DNA of 60,804 nt from an uncultured Phycisphaerales bacterium (GCA_937858155.1 CALLYM010000101.1:1-60804), one strand, 5' to 3'. Positions 35,521 through 46,800 are shown, numbered from the stretch's first letter. Program-made: numbers and translations. The notes: a model not told the origin generated them from the letters alone.

Positions 35521-35813
35521 AGGGCAAAGAAGTTGCAATCCTCGCAGTCGCGGGCGCAGTGGTCTCTGGTCTGGTCGTCTACGCCGCTGTCAGGTTTGTT
35601 CTCGGCCGACGAGCGGCCAAGCGCGCCGACGGGGGCCGGTGGGCGTCGTACGGAATCGAGCCGCGCGCACTGGGTGAGGTGAAGCCCAACGAGGACAACC
35701 CGCCGCGCGGTGGTATCGGCGGATATCAAGGCCGCCGATGTAAGCAAAGAAAAGCCCGTCCGATCCTCCCTCGGGATCGGACGGGTCGTGGTATGTGTCG
35801 GTTGATGAATTAG
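35517..35813 (+). CDS. Small single-pass membrane protein
   Basis: A 98-residue protein whose start overlaps the previous stop (ATGA). There is one N-terminal TM helix (about residues 7-28: AILAVAGAVVSGLVVYAAV), then a basic, Gly/Arg-rich tail. The last ~25 residues are encoded by the terminator hairpin of the converging gene at 35755-35785, and the stop lies inside the 3' end of that gene. The C-terminal part may be read-through or affected by a small indel; the N-terminal ~65 residues are the reliable part. Function unknown. Confidence 0.6.
   Translation: MKGKEVAILAVAGAVVSGLVVYAAVRFVLGRRAAKRADGGRWASYGIEPRALGEVKPNEDNPPRGGIGGYQGRRCKQRKARPILPRDRTGRGMCRLMN
35747..35785 (-). terminator. Terminator of the serine-hydrolase gene, inside a converging reading frame
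   Basis: CCCGTCCGATCC and GGATCGGACGGG form a 12-base-pair stem (35755-35766 with 35774-35785). On the minus strand it is followed by GCTTTTCTTTG. It lies 25 bases after the stop at 35810 and overlaps the end of the small membrane protein gene. Confidence 0.8.
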
Positions 35814-38038
35814 CTGCACGCTCCGCCAGAGAAGACCGTCAGGAACGCATCGATGTCTGACGTGTCAGGGAAGAGCCCGTCGTTGTTGAAGTCGATGTCC
35901 CCGCAGTTGCGAGTGGGGCAGGAGCCGCCGCTGAAGACCGTGAGGAAGTCGTCGATGTCGGCGGTGTCGGGGAAGAGGCCGTCGCCGTTGAAGTCAATGT
36001 CGTCGCAGGTGGGGGGCGGCGGGGGGTTGACGGTGATCAGGGCGCTGGCGCTCGTGTCGCTGCCGCAGACGTCGCTCACGATGCAGCGGTAGAACTCCTG
36101 GTCGTTCTCCACACAGTTGAGGACGTGGAGCGTGTTGGTGGTGGCGCCGGAGATCTGGTTGGCGGCGTTGGCAAGGTTGGAGTAGACGCCGTTGTGACGC
36201 TTCTGCCACTGGTAGGAGCGGTCGCCGTTGCCGGCGGCGATGCCGACGGTGAGCACGGCGTCGTCACCCTCGAACACGGCGACGCTGTCGGGCTCGTTGT
36301 TGATGACGGGCGTGGTGCAGGCGTTGTCCCAGGACTGGAGCGCCTCACGGACCTGCTCGCGGAGGCACTCGCCGAAGGACACCATATTGCCTGCTTCGTT
36401 GTTGTTGGAGACGTCGTTCACGAACGCGCTGGCGGTATACTGGCGGGCTGTGTCCAGGTAGTTGCCGAAGGAGAGGCTGCGGAAGGGGAGGCTCGCCCAC
36501 CCCGCAGTGGACTGTCGCGAGAGGCCGTTGCAGTCGGTCGAGGAGCCGCCCTTGCCGCGCCACGAGACGGCCGCCTTGAAGGCGGAGATCTCGCTGCTGG
36601 TGAGGTTCGTGTCCCCAGCCTCGTCGGTGATGACAGTGCCCAGCGAGCCGTTACTGCCCGTGCCGTTGCTCATGATGTTGTGGAGGGTGTTTTCCCATGT
36701 GCCGCTGAAGATGGTGCCGTCGGCGATCATTTCGTAGAGGTTGCAGACGTCCCGCATGGACATGACGTTGTCGGGGGTCTGGCAGAGGCAGCCGATGCGG
36801 CGGTTGATCGAGGTGTGGGTGAGGCCGAGGTTGGCGGCGAATGCGTTGATGTTGGCCCGGCCAAAGCGGTTTTCGATGGCCATGGTGCGGCCGTTGTCGG
36901 AGTTGACGAGCATGAGGCCCATCGATGTCTGGAGTTGTTCCCAGACGCCGTTGCAGGGCGTGGTGCTGCTGGGGCAGGAGCCGGGGTTGCAGGTGTCGTT
37001 GACCCAGCACTGGTTGAGGAGGCTGTCGTTGCCGGCGGCGCACTGGTCGATCGCGTACGCGGCGTGCAGGATCTTGATCATGCTCGCGGGCTCGGCGTCG
37101 AAGTCGTCGTTCAGGCCCGCGACCTCGCCCACGCCCACGCGCTGAGCGTGGAAGCCGTAGATGCCGTCGGAGAGCGCGGCGTCCATCATCCCGCGGAGGC
37201 GGCGGGTCTGGGCGTTGGAGTTGTCCACCATCGCGATCGCGTAGCGGGTGCCGCTGGCGGTGCTGTAGCGATGGAGGCAGGTGAGGCGTGCGCCGTTCTG
37301 GTTGGTGAGGAAAGAGACGTCAGCGGAGGTCGCGTTGTAGTACCAGGCCTGGAGTCCGGGGTTGTCGCCCACCATGATGACATTGAAGAGCATCGGGCTT
37401 GTGTCGACAACGTCAAGGTCGATGATGCGGGCGCCGTGCTGCGAAAGCGCGGTGTTGATCGCCGCGGCGTCCACGCCGAAGAGCCACCAGGAGTCCTGCT
37501 GGTTGTTGCCGGAGTTGGGGACGCCGACGATGCTGTAGCGCGTGCCCGCGGCGGACTGGTAGACGTCCACGTCGATGGGGCGGAGGTTGTGGGCCGCGGG
37601 CCACGCGGTGAGCTGCGCCCACGTGAGGCCGGTCTCCCAGTCCCAGCCCGGGGCGGCGGTCGCGCCGGCATTGTCCACGACCAGCGCTGAGTACGTGCCG
37701 AGGCTGGGGTCGATCACTTCGAGGTCGATGATCCGGTTGTTATTCAGGTTGCAGGCAGTGTCGATAAACAGCCCACTGACGTTCCAGTATGCGTCCATGC
37801 CGGTGGCGGCGTACTCGCCGGTGTTGCTGACGAAGATGACGTCGTAGTTGCCGCCCGTGGGCTGGATGTTGAAGGGGCGGCGGTTGTTGTTGGTCATCTG
37901 GCTGTCAATAAACGCGCTGGTTGCGCCGTAGTAGTACCACCAGCCGGTGGGCGTGTCGTTGATGCGGTCATTCTGGGCGAGCAGCGTTGGGGACGCTGCG
38001 GCGGTGATGCAAAGCATGGGGATCAAGTTTCGGGCCAT
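35810..38038 (-). CDS. Secreted beta-lactamase-fold serine hydrolase (polyglycine-hydrolase-like) with Ig and GC-type dockerin domains
   Basis: A 742-residue exported protein; ATG has AAGGAGA upstream. Signal peptide 1-21. Residues 30-285: five repeats of about 50-60 residues with W-x-YYG, RIIDLxV and TRYxxVxVxNSG motifs. Residues 290-560: class A beta-lactamase-like domain with S319-M-I-K322 (SxxK), S380-D-N382 (SDN) and K496-G-G498 (KTG equivalent). Residues 595-690: an Ig-like domain. Last ~65 residues: two DFN(G/N)DGLFPDTxDIDxFLTVFSGG repeats with Cys. The repeat domain plus beta-lactamase-like domain resembles fungal polyglycine hydrolases, in which the class A core is a protease. Function inferred: extracellular peptidase or esterase displayed or bundled through the dockerin tag. 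No penicillinase role is implied. Confidence 0.85.
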   Translation of the reverse strand: MARNLIPMLCITAAASPTLLAQNDRINDTPTGWWYYYGATSAFIDSQMTNNNRRPFNIQPTGGNYDVIFVSNTGEYAATGMDAYWNVSGLFIDTACNLNNNRIIDLEVIDPSLGTYSALVVDNAGATAAPGWDWETGLTWAQLTAWPAAHNLRPIDVDVYQSAAGTRYSIVGVPNSGNNQQDSWWLFGVDAAAINTALSQHGARIIDLDVVDTSPMLFNVIMVGDNPGLQAWYYNATSADVSFLTNQNGARLTCLHRYSTASGTRYAIAMVDNSNAQTRRLRGMMDAALSDGIYGFHAQRVGVGEVAGLNDDFDAEPASMIKILHAAYAIDQCAAGNDSLLNQCWVNDTCNPGSCPSSTTPCNGVWEQLQTSMGLMLVNSDNGRTMAIENRFGRANINAFAANLGLTHTSINRRIGCLCQTPDNVMSMRDVCNLYEMIADGTIFSGTWENTLHNIMSNGTGSNGSLGTVITDEAGDTNLTSSEISAFKAAVSWRGKGGSSTDCNGLSRQSTAGWASLPFRSLSFGNYLDTARQYTASAFVNDVSNNNEAGNMVSFGECLREQVREALQSWDNACTTPVINNEPDSVAVFEGDDAVLTVGIAAGNGDRSYQWQKRHNGVYSNLANAANQISGATTNTLHVLNCVENDQEFYRCIVSDVCGSDTSASALITVNPPPPPTCDDIDFNGDGLFPDTADIDDFLTVFSGGSCPTRNCGDIDFNNDGLFPDTSDIDAFLTVFSGGACS

Positions 38039-38205
38039 AAAAGTCTCCTTCTTCGTGCGGCGGGTGTTCGCGGGGATCGGCTGGGGGCCGCTGCCCGTCG
38101 GTGGCTACGCCGGGCCGTCGCGGGGTTTGACAGACGAACCACAAATTTCCAATGGAGGCTCCCATCGGGCCGCGGAGTTGCGCGGGGTTGGGGTATGCTG
38201 GGAAT

Positions 38206-38796
38206 ATGCACACGGGTCAAACGACGCGTGGAACGCTGCTGGGCCGCATCCGCGATGGGACGGACGAGGTCGCGGCGTGGCGCGAACTCGATTCCACCTA
38301 CCGCGAGATGCTGCTGCGTTTTTGCCGTTCCCGTGGGCTGCAGCACGCGGACGCGGAGGATGTGGTTCAGCAGGTCTTCGCCCGGCTGGTGAATGGCCTG
38401 AAGAAGTTTGAATATGACCGGTCCAGGGGACGCTTCAGGGATTATGTGTACCGCTGTGTCCGCAATGCGATTTCCGATTGGGTGGGGTGTCAAAGCCGGA
38501 CCGTTGCGGGCGTAGTCGGTCTTTGTGGCGTGGTGAAGGAGGAGCAGGAGTGGGTGGATTCATTCCATCAGGAGTGGGTGGACCACCACTTCCGGTGCGC
38601 GATCGCGGAGGTGGAGAAAACCGCCGACCCGCAGAGCATCGAGGTGCTCCGGGCGACGTTGGCAGGACGGACTGTGAAGGAAGTCGCGGTGACGCTCGGG
38701 ATGCAGGAAATGGCGGTCTACAAGGTGCAGCAGCGGATGCGTGACCGGCTGCGTGCGCGGATCGCGGAGCAGGTTGCGGAGGAGGACAGCGAGTGA
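38206..38796 (+). CDS. ECF sigma factor paired with a Ser/Thr kinase
   Basis: A 196-residue extracytoplasmic-function sigma factor. Region 2 is DAEDVVQQVFARLVNGLKKF ... GRFRDYVYRCVRNAISDW; region 4 is EVLRATLAGRTVKEVAVTLGM followed by AVYKVQQRMRDRLR. ATG at 38206 fits the usual length. Its stop overlaps the GTG of the kinase gene (GTGA), so the two are translationally coupled. Planctomycete genomes hold many ECF groups linked to Ser/Thr kinases in this way, where the kinase is thought to replace an anti-sigma factor as the control input. Confidence 0.88.
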   Translation: MHTGQTTRGTLLGRIRDGTDEVAAWRELDSTYREMLLRFCRSRGLQHADAEDVVQQVFARLVNGLKKFEYDRSRGRFRDYVYRCVRNAISDWVGCQSRTVAGVVGLCGVVKEEQEWVDSFHQEWVDHHFRCAIAEVEKTADPQSIEVLRATLAGRTVKEVAVTLGMQEMAVYKVQQRMRDRLRARIAEQVAEEDSE

Positions 38797-41228
38797 GCGA
38801 CCCGCACCCACAACCGCCGCCAGCCGACCAGGGGCGTGGCCCGGCCAATGACGCGATCCTTGATGAGCGGTTGACGCGCGACTTTGGCTTTGATTCTGAT
38901 GAGTGGCAGGCACGGGCGCGCCGAGCATCACGTCCCGGCGTGCCGCTGGGGTCAATGGGCCAGTACGAGCTCACGCTCGAGCTGGGCCGCGGCGCGCAAG
39001 GTGTGGTGTACAAGGCCGTTCAGCCGGGCACGGGGCGCGTGGTGGCTCTCAAACGCCTGGGAGCGGGGCTGCCGCCCGCGGAGCGCGATATTGAGCACAT
39101 GCGCCGGGAGGTGCGCGCCGCGACGCGTCTGAGCCACCCCAATATTGTCACTGTCTACGCGACCGAGACCATCGACGGGCACGCGGCACTCGTGATGGAG
39201 TATGTCCAGGGGATCGCGATCGACCGCTGGGCGGATGAACAACGCGGCAAGGCGGAAAAGTCCCGCGCTGGTACTACCCCGCTCCTCCGTTGCTTCCTCG
39301 GAGTGTGCGACGGCGTCGAGCACGCGCACCGACGGGGCGTTATCCACAGGGACATCAAGCCCTCCAACGTGCTCGTGACGGCGGACGGCACGCCGAAGGT
39401 ACTGGACTTTGGCATCGCCCTCCTGACCGACCACCTGAAGGCCCAAACCACAGCGACCGGCTTCGCGGGCACGCCGGCCTATGCAGCGCCGGAGCAGGTG
39501 CTGGGCACGCGAGAGCGCGATGACACGCGCTGCGACGTATATGCATTGGGCGCCGTGCTGCGCCGCATGGTGACCGGGGAGGAGCTGTTCGGACCCGGCG
39601 CCAGCATGGCGCAGATCGTCGACGTTGCCCGGTCCGGGACACGCATCCCCGCTTCCCGCAGCAACCCGTTATTGCCCCGGGACCTCGACTGGATCATCCT
39701 GAAGGCGATGGCCCCCGAGCCCGATGGCCGGTACCAGTCCGTCGGTGCGCTGGCGGACGACGTACGTCGATTCCTAGAAGGGCGGACCATCGCCGCGCAC
39801 CCTCCAACGCTGCGGTACCAGGCTGGCCGGTTCGTCGCCCGGCACACGATCGCCTGTTCGCTCGCGGGCATCGCTGTCGCGGCGGTACTCACACTGTCCG
39901 CGCTGTCCACCATGCAGGCGATCAGCCTCTCCAAGCGCGGGGAGGAGTTGGCCGGTGCGCTCCAGGCCGAGCGCGCGGCGACGGCGACGGCGGTGGTGGC
40001 GCGGGTTCACGCGGAAGAACAGCAGCGAGTCGCGAGTGCCGAACGGGACCGCCAGCAGGCGATCGCGGCGTACCTGCTCAACGTCGCAGATGGTGTGGCG
40101 GAAAACAGCGCAGGGCGACTCAACGTGCCCGTCGAAGACCTCGGGAACTGGTTCGAGGGAGCCCAGGGCGCATTGGACCGCGTCGAAGACCCGGTGGTGC
40201 GGGCACGGCTTCATCTTGGCCTGAGCGAGATGCGCCGGGCCTCGGACGACGTAAAGAAAGCGCGGTGGCATGCGCAGCAGGCACTCAGCCTGCTTCCGGC
40301 GTCCGGTCAGGAACGGCTGCGTCTGCGCGCATTGATCCGCCTGTGCGCCAACACGAATTCCCAGGTTCGCGACGGCGAAGCGGCGATCGCTTTCATGCGT
40401 GAGGCCGGGCTTTCTGAAGAGCCGATCGCGGTCGAGGCGTGGAGACAACTCGGCACATGCTACCAGCGTGCCCGGCGTACGGATGATGCATTAAAGGCCC
40501 TGGAAGACGCTGCGAGCGTGGCCACAAAGTTGCGGTTGGGGAAGGAAGTGGAAGCGCAGATCGTGAGCGATGAGGCGGTGGTGCTCTGGCGTGGGGGACG
40601 GGTGGACGAGGCGATGAGCGCGGGCGAGCGAGTGCTCGCGCTCTTGACGCCCGAAGAATCGGCCGGCAGCGAGGCGGCGCGCAAGGCCGCCATCGCGATG
40701 GGCGAAGTGTCGTTCGCGAAAGGACGCTACGAGGACGCCGAGCGGTACTTTGGCAGCGCCTCCGCGTGGTCACGCGCAAGCCCGGGCGACGGCCACATCG
40801 GAACCCGCAACGCCATGCGGTGGCACGCGCGGGCGCTGCACGAGTTGGGCCGATACGAAGAGGCGGCGGCTCTGTACGAGCGCCTTTTGCAGCTTGTGCC
40901 CCCCGGGCACGAGGCGGCGGATGTCGGCGTGTGGTGGGTGCGATTCCGATACGGTGCGACGCTGCTGGGCCTTGGGCAGACACAGGAAGCGCGCCGGCAG
41001 TTGTGCATGGCGGTGTCGAAGGGGCTTGACAGGGGATACAAGCCCCCCAGCGGCGAACTCGCTCAAATGGTCGATCGGGCCGAGCGGGCCCTGCAGGCCA
41101 CGAACCTGAGGTTTACGCCCGAACTCAAGAAGCAACTGGGCGATATGGACTGGCTGGTGGACTTTGTGGGGGGCAAACTTGCTGCCGGGGCAGGGCAATC
41201 CCCGGCGGAGGAGCCTGTCGAACATTAG
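38793..41228 (+). CDS. Membrane Ser/Thr protein kinase with C-terminal TPR-like region
   Basis: An 811-residue Hanks-type kinase with GTG start overlapping the sigma factor. Kinase domain ~58-330: glycine loop LGRGAQGVVYKA (64-73), Lys87, HRD at 185-187 (IHRDIKPSNVL), DFG at 205-207, APE at 232-234. One TM helix at 352-374, then a coiled-coil-like stretch (385-430, rich in Ala/Glu/Arg), and an alpha-helical region with TPR-like repeats (430-790; GTCYQRARRTDDALKALEDA, ALHELGRYEEAAALYERLLQ). The catalytic residues are intact. The kinase is cytoplasmic and the TPR part is predicted to be outside. It probably controls the paired sigma factor; substrate and signal are unknown. Confidence 0.9.
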   Translation: MSDPHPQPPPADQGRGPANDAILDERLTRDFGFDSDEWQARARRASRPGVPLGSMGQYELTLELGRGAQGVVYKAVQPGTGRVVALKRLGAGLPPAERDIEHMRREVRAATRLSHPNIVTVYATETIDGHAALVMEYVQGIAIDRWADEQRGKAEKSRAGTTPLLRCFLGVCDGVEHAHRRGVIHRDIKPSNVLVTADGTPKVLDFGIALLTDHLKAQTTATGFAGTPAYAAPEQVLGTRERDDTRCDVYALGAVLRRMVTGEELFGPGASMAQIVDVARSGTRIPASRSNPLLPRDLDWIILKAMAPEPDGRYQSVGALADDVRRFLEGRTIAAHPPTLRYQAGRFVARHTIACSLAGIAVAAVLTLSALSTMQAISLSKRGEELAGALQAERAATATAVVARVHAEEQQRVASAERDRQQAIAAYLLNVADGVAENSAGRLNVPVEDLGNWFEGAQGALDRVEDPVVRARLHLGLSEMRRASDDVKKARWHAQQALSLLPASGQERLRLRALIRLCANTNSQVRDGEAAIAFMREAGLSEEPIAVEAWRQLGTCYQRARRTDDALKALEDAASVATKLRLGKEVEAQIVSDEAVVLWRGGRVDEAMSAGERVLALLTPEESAGSEAARKAAIAMGEVSFAKGRYEDAERYFGSASAWSRASPGDGHIGTRNAMRWHARALHELGRYEEAAALYERLLQLVPPGHEAADVGVWWVRFRYGATLLGLGQTQEARRQLCMAVSKGLDRGYKPPSGELAQMVDRAERALQATNLRFTPELKKQLGDMDWLVDFVGGKLAAGAGQSPAEEPVEH

Positions 41229-41270
41229 GGCGACACCTACCCTCGATACCACCCCGAACCGGAGGATTCC

Positions 41271-41609
41271 ATGAAGACCCGCCTTTCGTGCACACTTGCC
41301 GCCGTTCTCTCACTCGCCGCGTGCTCTTCCAGCAAGCACACCGTCGGCTTTGCCGTGGACGGCATGGCGTGCGCGAACTGTGCGAATGAGGTCGCGCACC
41401 ATCTGGAGACGGTGCCGGGAGTGAAGAGTGCGAAGGTGGACTTTGCTCGCAAGTGGGCCACCGTCAACCTGAACCCGGATCAGCCCGCTTCGATGGGGGC
41501 GCTCCAGTCCGCGGTCGCCGACTGGCGCAAGGAGCACATGGGTGCCGAGGTCGACCCCGCCTGCGAGAACCCCGAAGCGCGGAAACAGCTCATGGAGCAG
41601 GGCAAGTAG
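41271..41609 (+). CDS. Heavy-metal-associated (HMA) domain lipoprotein
   Basis: A 112-residue lipoprotein: lipobox L15-A-A-C18, then a HMA domain (residues 24-90) with the metal site GMACANC (C34, C37), like Atx1/CopZ. ATG has GGAGG nine bases upstream. A periplasm-facing HMA lipoprotein could bind Cu(I), Hg(II) or a related metal; which one cannot be said. No copper ATPase or regulator is nearby. Its extra C-terminal ~25 residues are polar. Confidence 0.85.
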   Translation: MKTRLSCTLAAVLSLAACSSSKHTVGFAVDGMACANCANEVAHHLETVPGVKSAKVDFARKWATVNLNPDQPASMGALQSAVADWRKEHMGAEVDPACENPEARKQLMEQGK

Positions 41610-41639
41610 GCTGGTTGTCCACATTCCTATCCTGTCGCG

Positions 41640-42707
41640 ATGATCAGGAACTTGTTCCAATTCCGGGCGTGTATTGCTGCCGTTGTGATTGCAGCGGGCA
41701 CATGCGCTGGTCAGGTCAAGATTGTGGACCCCGGTACGTCACCTGCACGCGTGACAGCAACGCCCGGTGCGCGGGCACAGCAGCCGAGTCCTCAGGCACC
41801 CGCTCAGGAGCCCCCGCTCCGCCGTGCGATGACGCCTGACGAAGAGTCGATGGCCTCCGCGCGGCGGGCGCTCGCGGAGGACAAGCCCTCCCGTGCTTTG
41901 TCGCAATTGGATTCGTGGATCGATAGGCACGACAAGTCTCAGGGTGCACCGTCCCCGTTCCTTCCCGAAGCCCTCTACCTCCGCGGCAACGCCAAGCTCG
42001 CAATGGGTAGCGAGTACGACGCCCTCTACGACTACGAGGACGTCATCCAGAACTTCCCGGAGAGTGAGCAGTTCGTGCCCTGCCTGGAGCGCGAGCTTCA
42101 GGTCGCCCGGCTGTACCTGGGTGGGCGGAGCAAGCCCAGCAACATCTTCGGCCTGCGACTCGACAACGGCAAGCCCCTTGCGGAAGAGTTGATACTCCGC
42201 ATATGTGAGCGCCTGCCCGGGAGCCGCCTCGCGGAGAACTCGCTGCTCGAACTCGCGGACTTTTACGCCCGAACGCGGGACCTGGAACTCGCCGCCGAGA
42301 CGTACGATGTGTTCCTCCGCCTGTACCCCCGCAGCGACCAGCGATCCTTGGCCATGCAGCGCCGCGTGTATTCCAACATCGCCCGCTTCAAGGGCCCCGG
42401 CTACGACACCGCGACCCTGAAGGACGCGATGGTGCAGATCGACGAGTTCCAGCAGGAGTTCCCTGCCGAAGCGCAGCGCACCGGCGTGAGCGACGCGCTG
42501 CAGGCACGCGTGGACGAGTCCGCCGCCGCGGGGCTGCTGAAGAACGCCCTGTGGTATGTGGACAAGGGAGACGACGTATCGGCGAGGCTCACGCTCACGC
42601 GGCTTATCAAGCGGCATTCCAAGACAGGGGCCGCGCAACAGGCGGTCACGCTGATACAACAGATCGACGCACGCCGGGGTGCCGCGCCGGCGGAGGCCGC
42701 CCAGTGA
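41640..42707 (+). CDS. BamD-like TPR outer-membrane assembly protein
   Basis: A 355-residue exported protein with an N-terminal signal (residues 1-23, ending ACAG-like TCAGQ), a Pro/Gln/Ala-rich linker, then TPR-like helices over residues 70-320 (ALYDYEDVIQNFPESEQF, AENSLLELADFYARTRDLEL, DVFLRLYPRSDQ). The pattern of helices with NFPxSE and LYPxSDQ is that of the BamD/YfiO family of outer-membrane protein assembly factors. There is no clear lipobox Cys. It overlaps the lptE-like gene (GTGA), consistent with an envelope-biogenesis operon. Confidence 0.78.
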   Translation: MIRNLFQFRACIAAVVIAAGTCAGQVKIVDPGTSPARVTATPGARAQQPSPQAPAQEPPLRRAMTPDEESMASARRALAEDKPSRALSQLDSWIDRHDKSQGAPSPFLPEALYLRGNAKLAMGSEYDALYDYEDVIQNFPESEQFVPCLERELQVARLYLGGRSKPSNIFGLRLDNGKPLAEELILRICERLPGSRLAENSLLELADFYARTRDLELAAETYDVFLRLYPRSDQRSLAMQRRVYSNIARFKGPGYDTATLKDAMVQIDEFQQEFPAEAQRTGVSDALQARVDESAAAGLLKNALWYVDKGDDVSARLTLTRLIKRHSKTGAAQQAVTLIQQIDARRGAAPAEAAQ

Positions 42708-43240
42708 TAACGACCCGGCTGTTCCTCTGCGCCGGGGGTGCCCTCATCCTGTGCGGCGCGCTTGCCTCGTGCGCGAGCGACCCGCACCGGGGATACGCGT
42801 TCACGTCCAAGGCCCTCCCCGATGGGGTGCGTTCGGTGAGCGTACCGGTGTTTGGGAACACCACGATGCAGCCGGGCGTCGAAGCGCAGCTCACGGAGGC
42901 GATCGTCAAGCAGGTGCAGGCGACGACGCCGCTCAGGGTCGTGCAGCGATCAGACGGAGCGGACAGCACTCTGGCGGGCGTCGTTACGGATGTGCAGATG
43001 CACCGCCTTTCGCTCGCCTCCGGCACAGGCCTGGTGCAAGAGGTTGCCGTCACACTCACGGTGGACTTCGAATGGCGGGACAATCGCACAGGGAAGGTGC
43101 TCGCCGCGCGGCGTCGCTTTGCCGCGAGTGATTCATTTGTCCCCGCGCGTCCCACGGGCGAACGCATGGAACTAGGCCAGACCGCCGCCACCGAACGCAT
43201 GGCTCAGTCGATCGTGGGTCTGATGACCGACACGTGGTGA
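42704..43240 (+). CDS. lptE: LptE-like LPS-assembly lipoprotein
   Basis: A 178-residue lipoprotein with lipobox L20-A-S-C23. GTG start at 42704 overlaps the previous stop. The body is the LptE/LPS-assembly pattern seen in planctomycetes: YAFTSKALPDGVRSVSVPVF, GVEAQLTEAIVKQVQ, TLAGVVTDVQMHRLSLASG and VTLTVDFEWRDNRTGKVL. LptE supports LptD in moving LPS to the outer leaflet; lptD itself is not in the window. The upstream neighbour is BamD-like and the next gene is ftsH after about 195 bases. Confidence 0.8.
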   Translation: MITTRLFLCAGGALILCGALASCASDPHRGYAFTSKALPDGVRSVSVPVFGNTTMQPGVEAQLTEAIVKQVQATTPLRVVQRSDGADSTLAGVVTDVQMHRLSLASGTGLVQEVAVTLTVDFEWRDNRTGKVLAARRRFAASDSFVPARPTGERMELGQTAATERMAQSIVGLMTDTW

Positions 43241-43435
43241 CAAGGGTCGACCCAGTGTGCCGGCGAGAGCGGCGCGCAGCCGTTCTACACTCATATGAGT
43301 TTGCCGCCACCTGATTTCATGTGTTCCGCGGAAGCTTGGTGCATCCGCTACGCACAAACGCCGAAAATGCACGTACTGGTTGTGTCCCCCAGCGACCTGC
43401 AACATCGAACACACCGGCACGTACCACTCATGCTT

Positions 43436-45541
<2,106 letters not shown>

Positions 45542-45560
45542 AGAATCCCGACCTCTCACA

Positions 45561-45588
45561 ACGCCCGGCGCTGCTGCCGGGCGTTTTT
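45561..45588 (+). terminator. Rho-independent terminator after ftsH
   Basis: ACGCCCGGC and GCCGGGCGT form a nine-base-pair stem with a six-base loop (45561-45569 with 45576-45584), followed by five T. It lies 19 bases after the ftsH stop. Confidence 0.88.
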
Positions 45589-45689
45589 CTTTGAATTGAA
45601 CCAACAAAATCCGCCGTGAACGGTGTCCTTTCTGTGCGGGCGACAACACACGTGGCGCCCCGCGCGTACAACCCGAAAGGATGGTCCTC

Positions 45690-46766
45690 ATGGTGTTCCT
45701 GCCAACTTCACCCCGCCCTGTGCAACGCACGATCCACGCACTCGCACTCGCCGCCGCACTGGCACTGTCCCTCGTCGCGCCTGTGACGGCCGCGGTGCAG
45801 CCCGCGGGCTACGTCCCGCGTGAGCAGCGGAACGGCGCGATGAAGTACTGGGAAGCATGGGCGATGTTGCCCGCGGACCTCTCAAAGAAGATTTCCGATG
45901 TCGATTGGGACGCCCTCAAGGGATCGACCGAGTGGGACAAGCTCCCCGAATCCTTCAAGGCCCTTCAGGACGAACCCGTAGAGTCGGTCGCGAACGCGAT
46001 CGAAAATGCCGCCGGGTATCCGCGCTGCAACTTTGAGCTCCAATGGGAGGACGGCGTGATGACGCTGATGCCGCACCTTTCAAGGATGAGGGCCGGCGCG
46101 CGCCTCATGCGTGTCGCCGCCCGCATGGACCTGGCGCATGGGAAGGCCGATGCCGCCGCCCACCGCACAGCCATCATCTTCAAGACCGCCCGCGACACTT
46201 CGCAGGACCCGGTCCTTATCTCGTCGCTGGTGGGCATCGCCATCGCGGACCTCGCCATGAGCGAGGTCGAGGCGGAGATTGAATCGGGGAAACTCACAGC
46301 CGCCGCGAAACGAGAGCTGCTCGACGCACTCCGCGCGGTGAACACCCAAGACCCCATGAACACACGCGCCAGCATCCAGGGCGAGCGCGACGCGTTCATA
46401 CCCTGGATCGCCAAGCAGATGCAGACCGAGGAGACACTCAAGTCCCTGCGCGAACTCGCCAACATCGAATCGGGTGTGAAGAAGGAGGACGCCGACGCGT
46501 ACTTCGGCAAGCTCGACAAGCCGAAGTTCGACAGCGACCTGAAGCGCATCGACACCGCCTACGCCGAGCTCCTCACGCTGTGGGACAAGCCCGATGCGAA
46601 GAATGAGCTCGACGCATTCTCCAAGAAGATCGACAGCGGCGATTACGGCACACTGGCCCGCTTCTTCCTGCCTTCCATCGGCAACGCCAAGGCCGCCCAG
46701 GACAAGTTCAAGAAGCGTCTGGCCGACACGATTGACAAGGTCGAGAAAGCACCCGTCGGGAAGTGA
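45690..46766 (+). CDS. Secreted alpha-helical protein of unknown function
   Basis: A 358-residue exported protein. ATG at 45690 is chosen because AAAGGA lies nine bases upstream and it begins a signal peptide (hydrophobic HALALAAALALSLVAPVTAA); an upstream ATG at 45681 has no room for a ribosome site. The mature part is rich in Ala, Asp, Lys and Leu and mostly helical (DLSKKISDVDWDALKGS, LLDALRAVNTQDPMNTR, DTIDKVEKAPVGK). No recognised domain. It is followed by an ECF sigma gene 34 bases later on the same strand, so it might belong to that regulatory unit. Confidence 0.75.
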   Translation: MVFLPTSPRPVQRTIHALALAAALALSLVAPVTAAVQPAGYVPREQRNGAMKYWEAWAMLPADLSKKISDVDWDALKGSTEWDKLPESFKALQDEPVESVANAIENAAGYPRCNFELQWEDGVMTLMPHLSRMRAGARLMRVAARMDLAHGKADAAAHRTAIIFKTARDTSQDPVLISSLVGIAIADLAMSEVEAEIESGKLTAAAKRELLDALRAVNTQDPMNTRASIQGERDAFIPWIAKQMQTEETLKSLRELANIESGVKKEDADAYFGKLDKPKFDSDLKRIDTAYAELLTLWDKPDAKNELDAFSKKIDSGDYGTLARFFLPSIGNAKAAQDKFKKRLADTIDKVEKAPVGK

Positions 46767-46800
46767 ATTGTCCCCTGAAGTCAAGCTCCCCGCACTCTCT

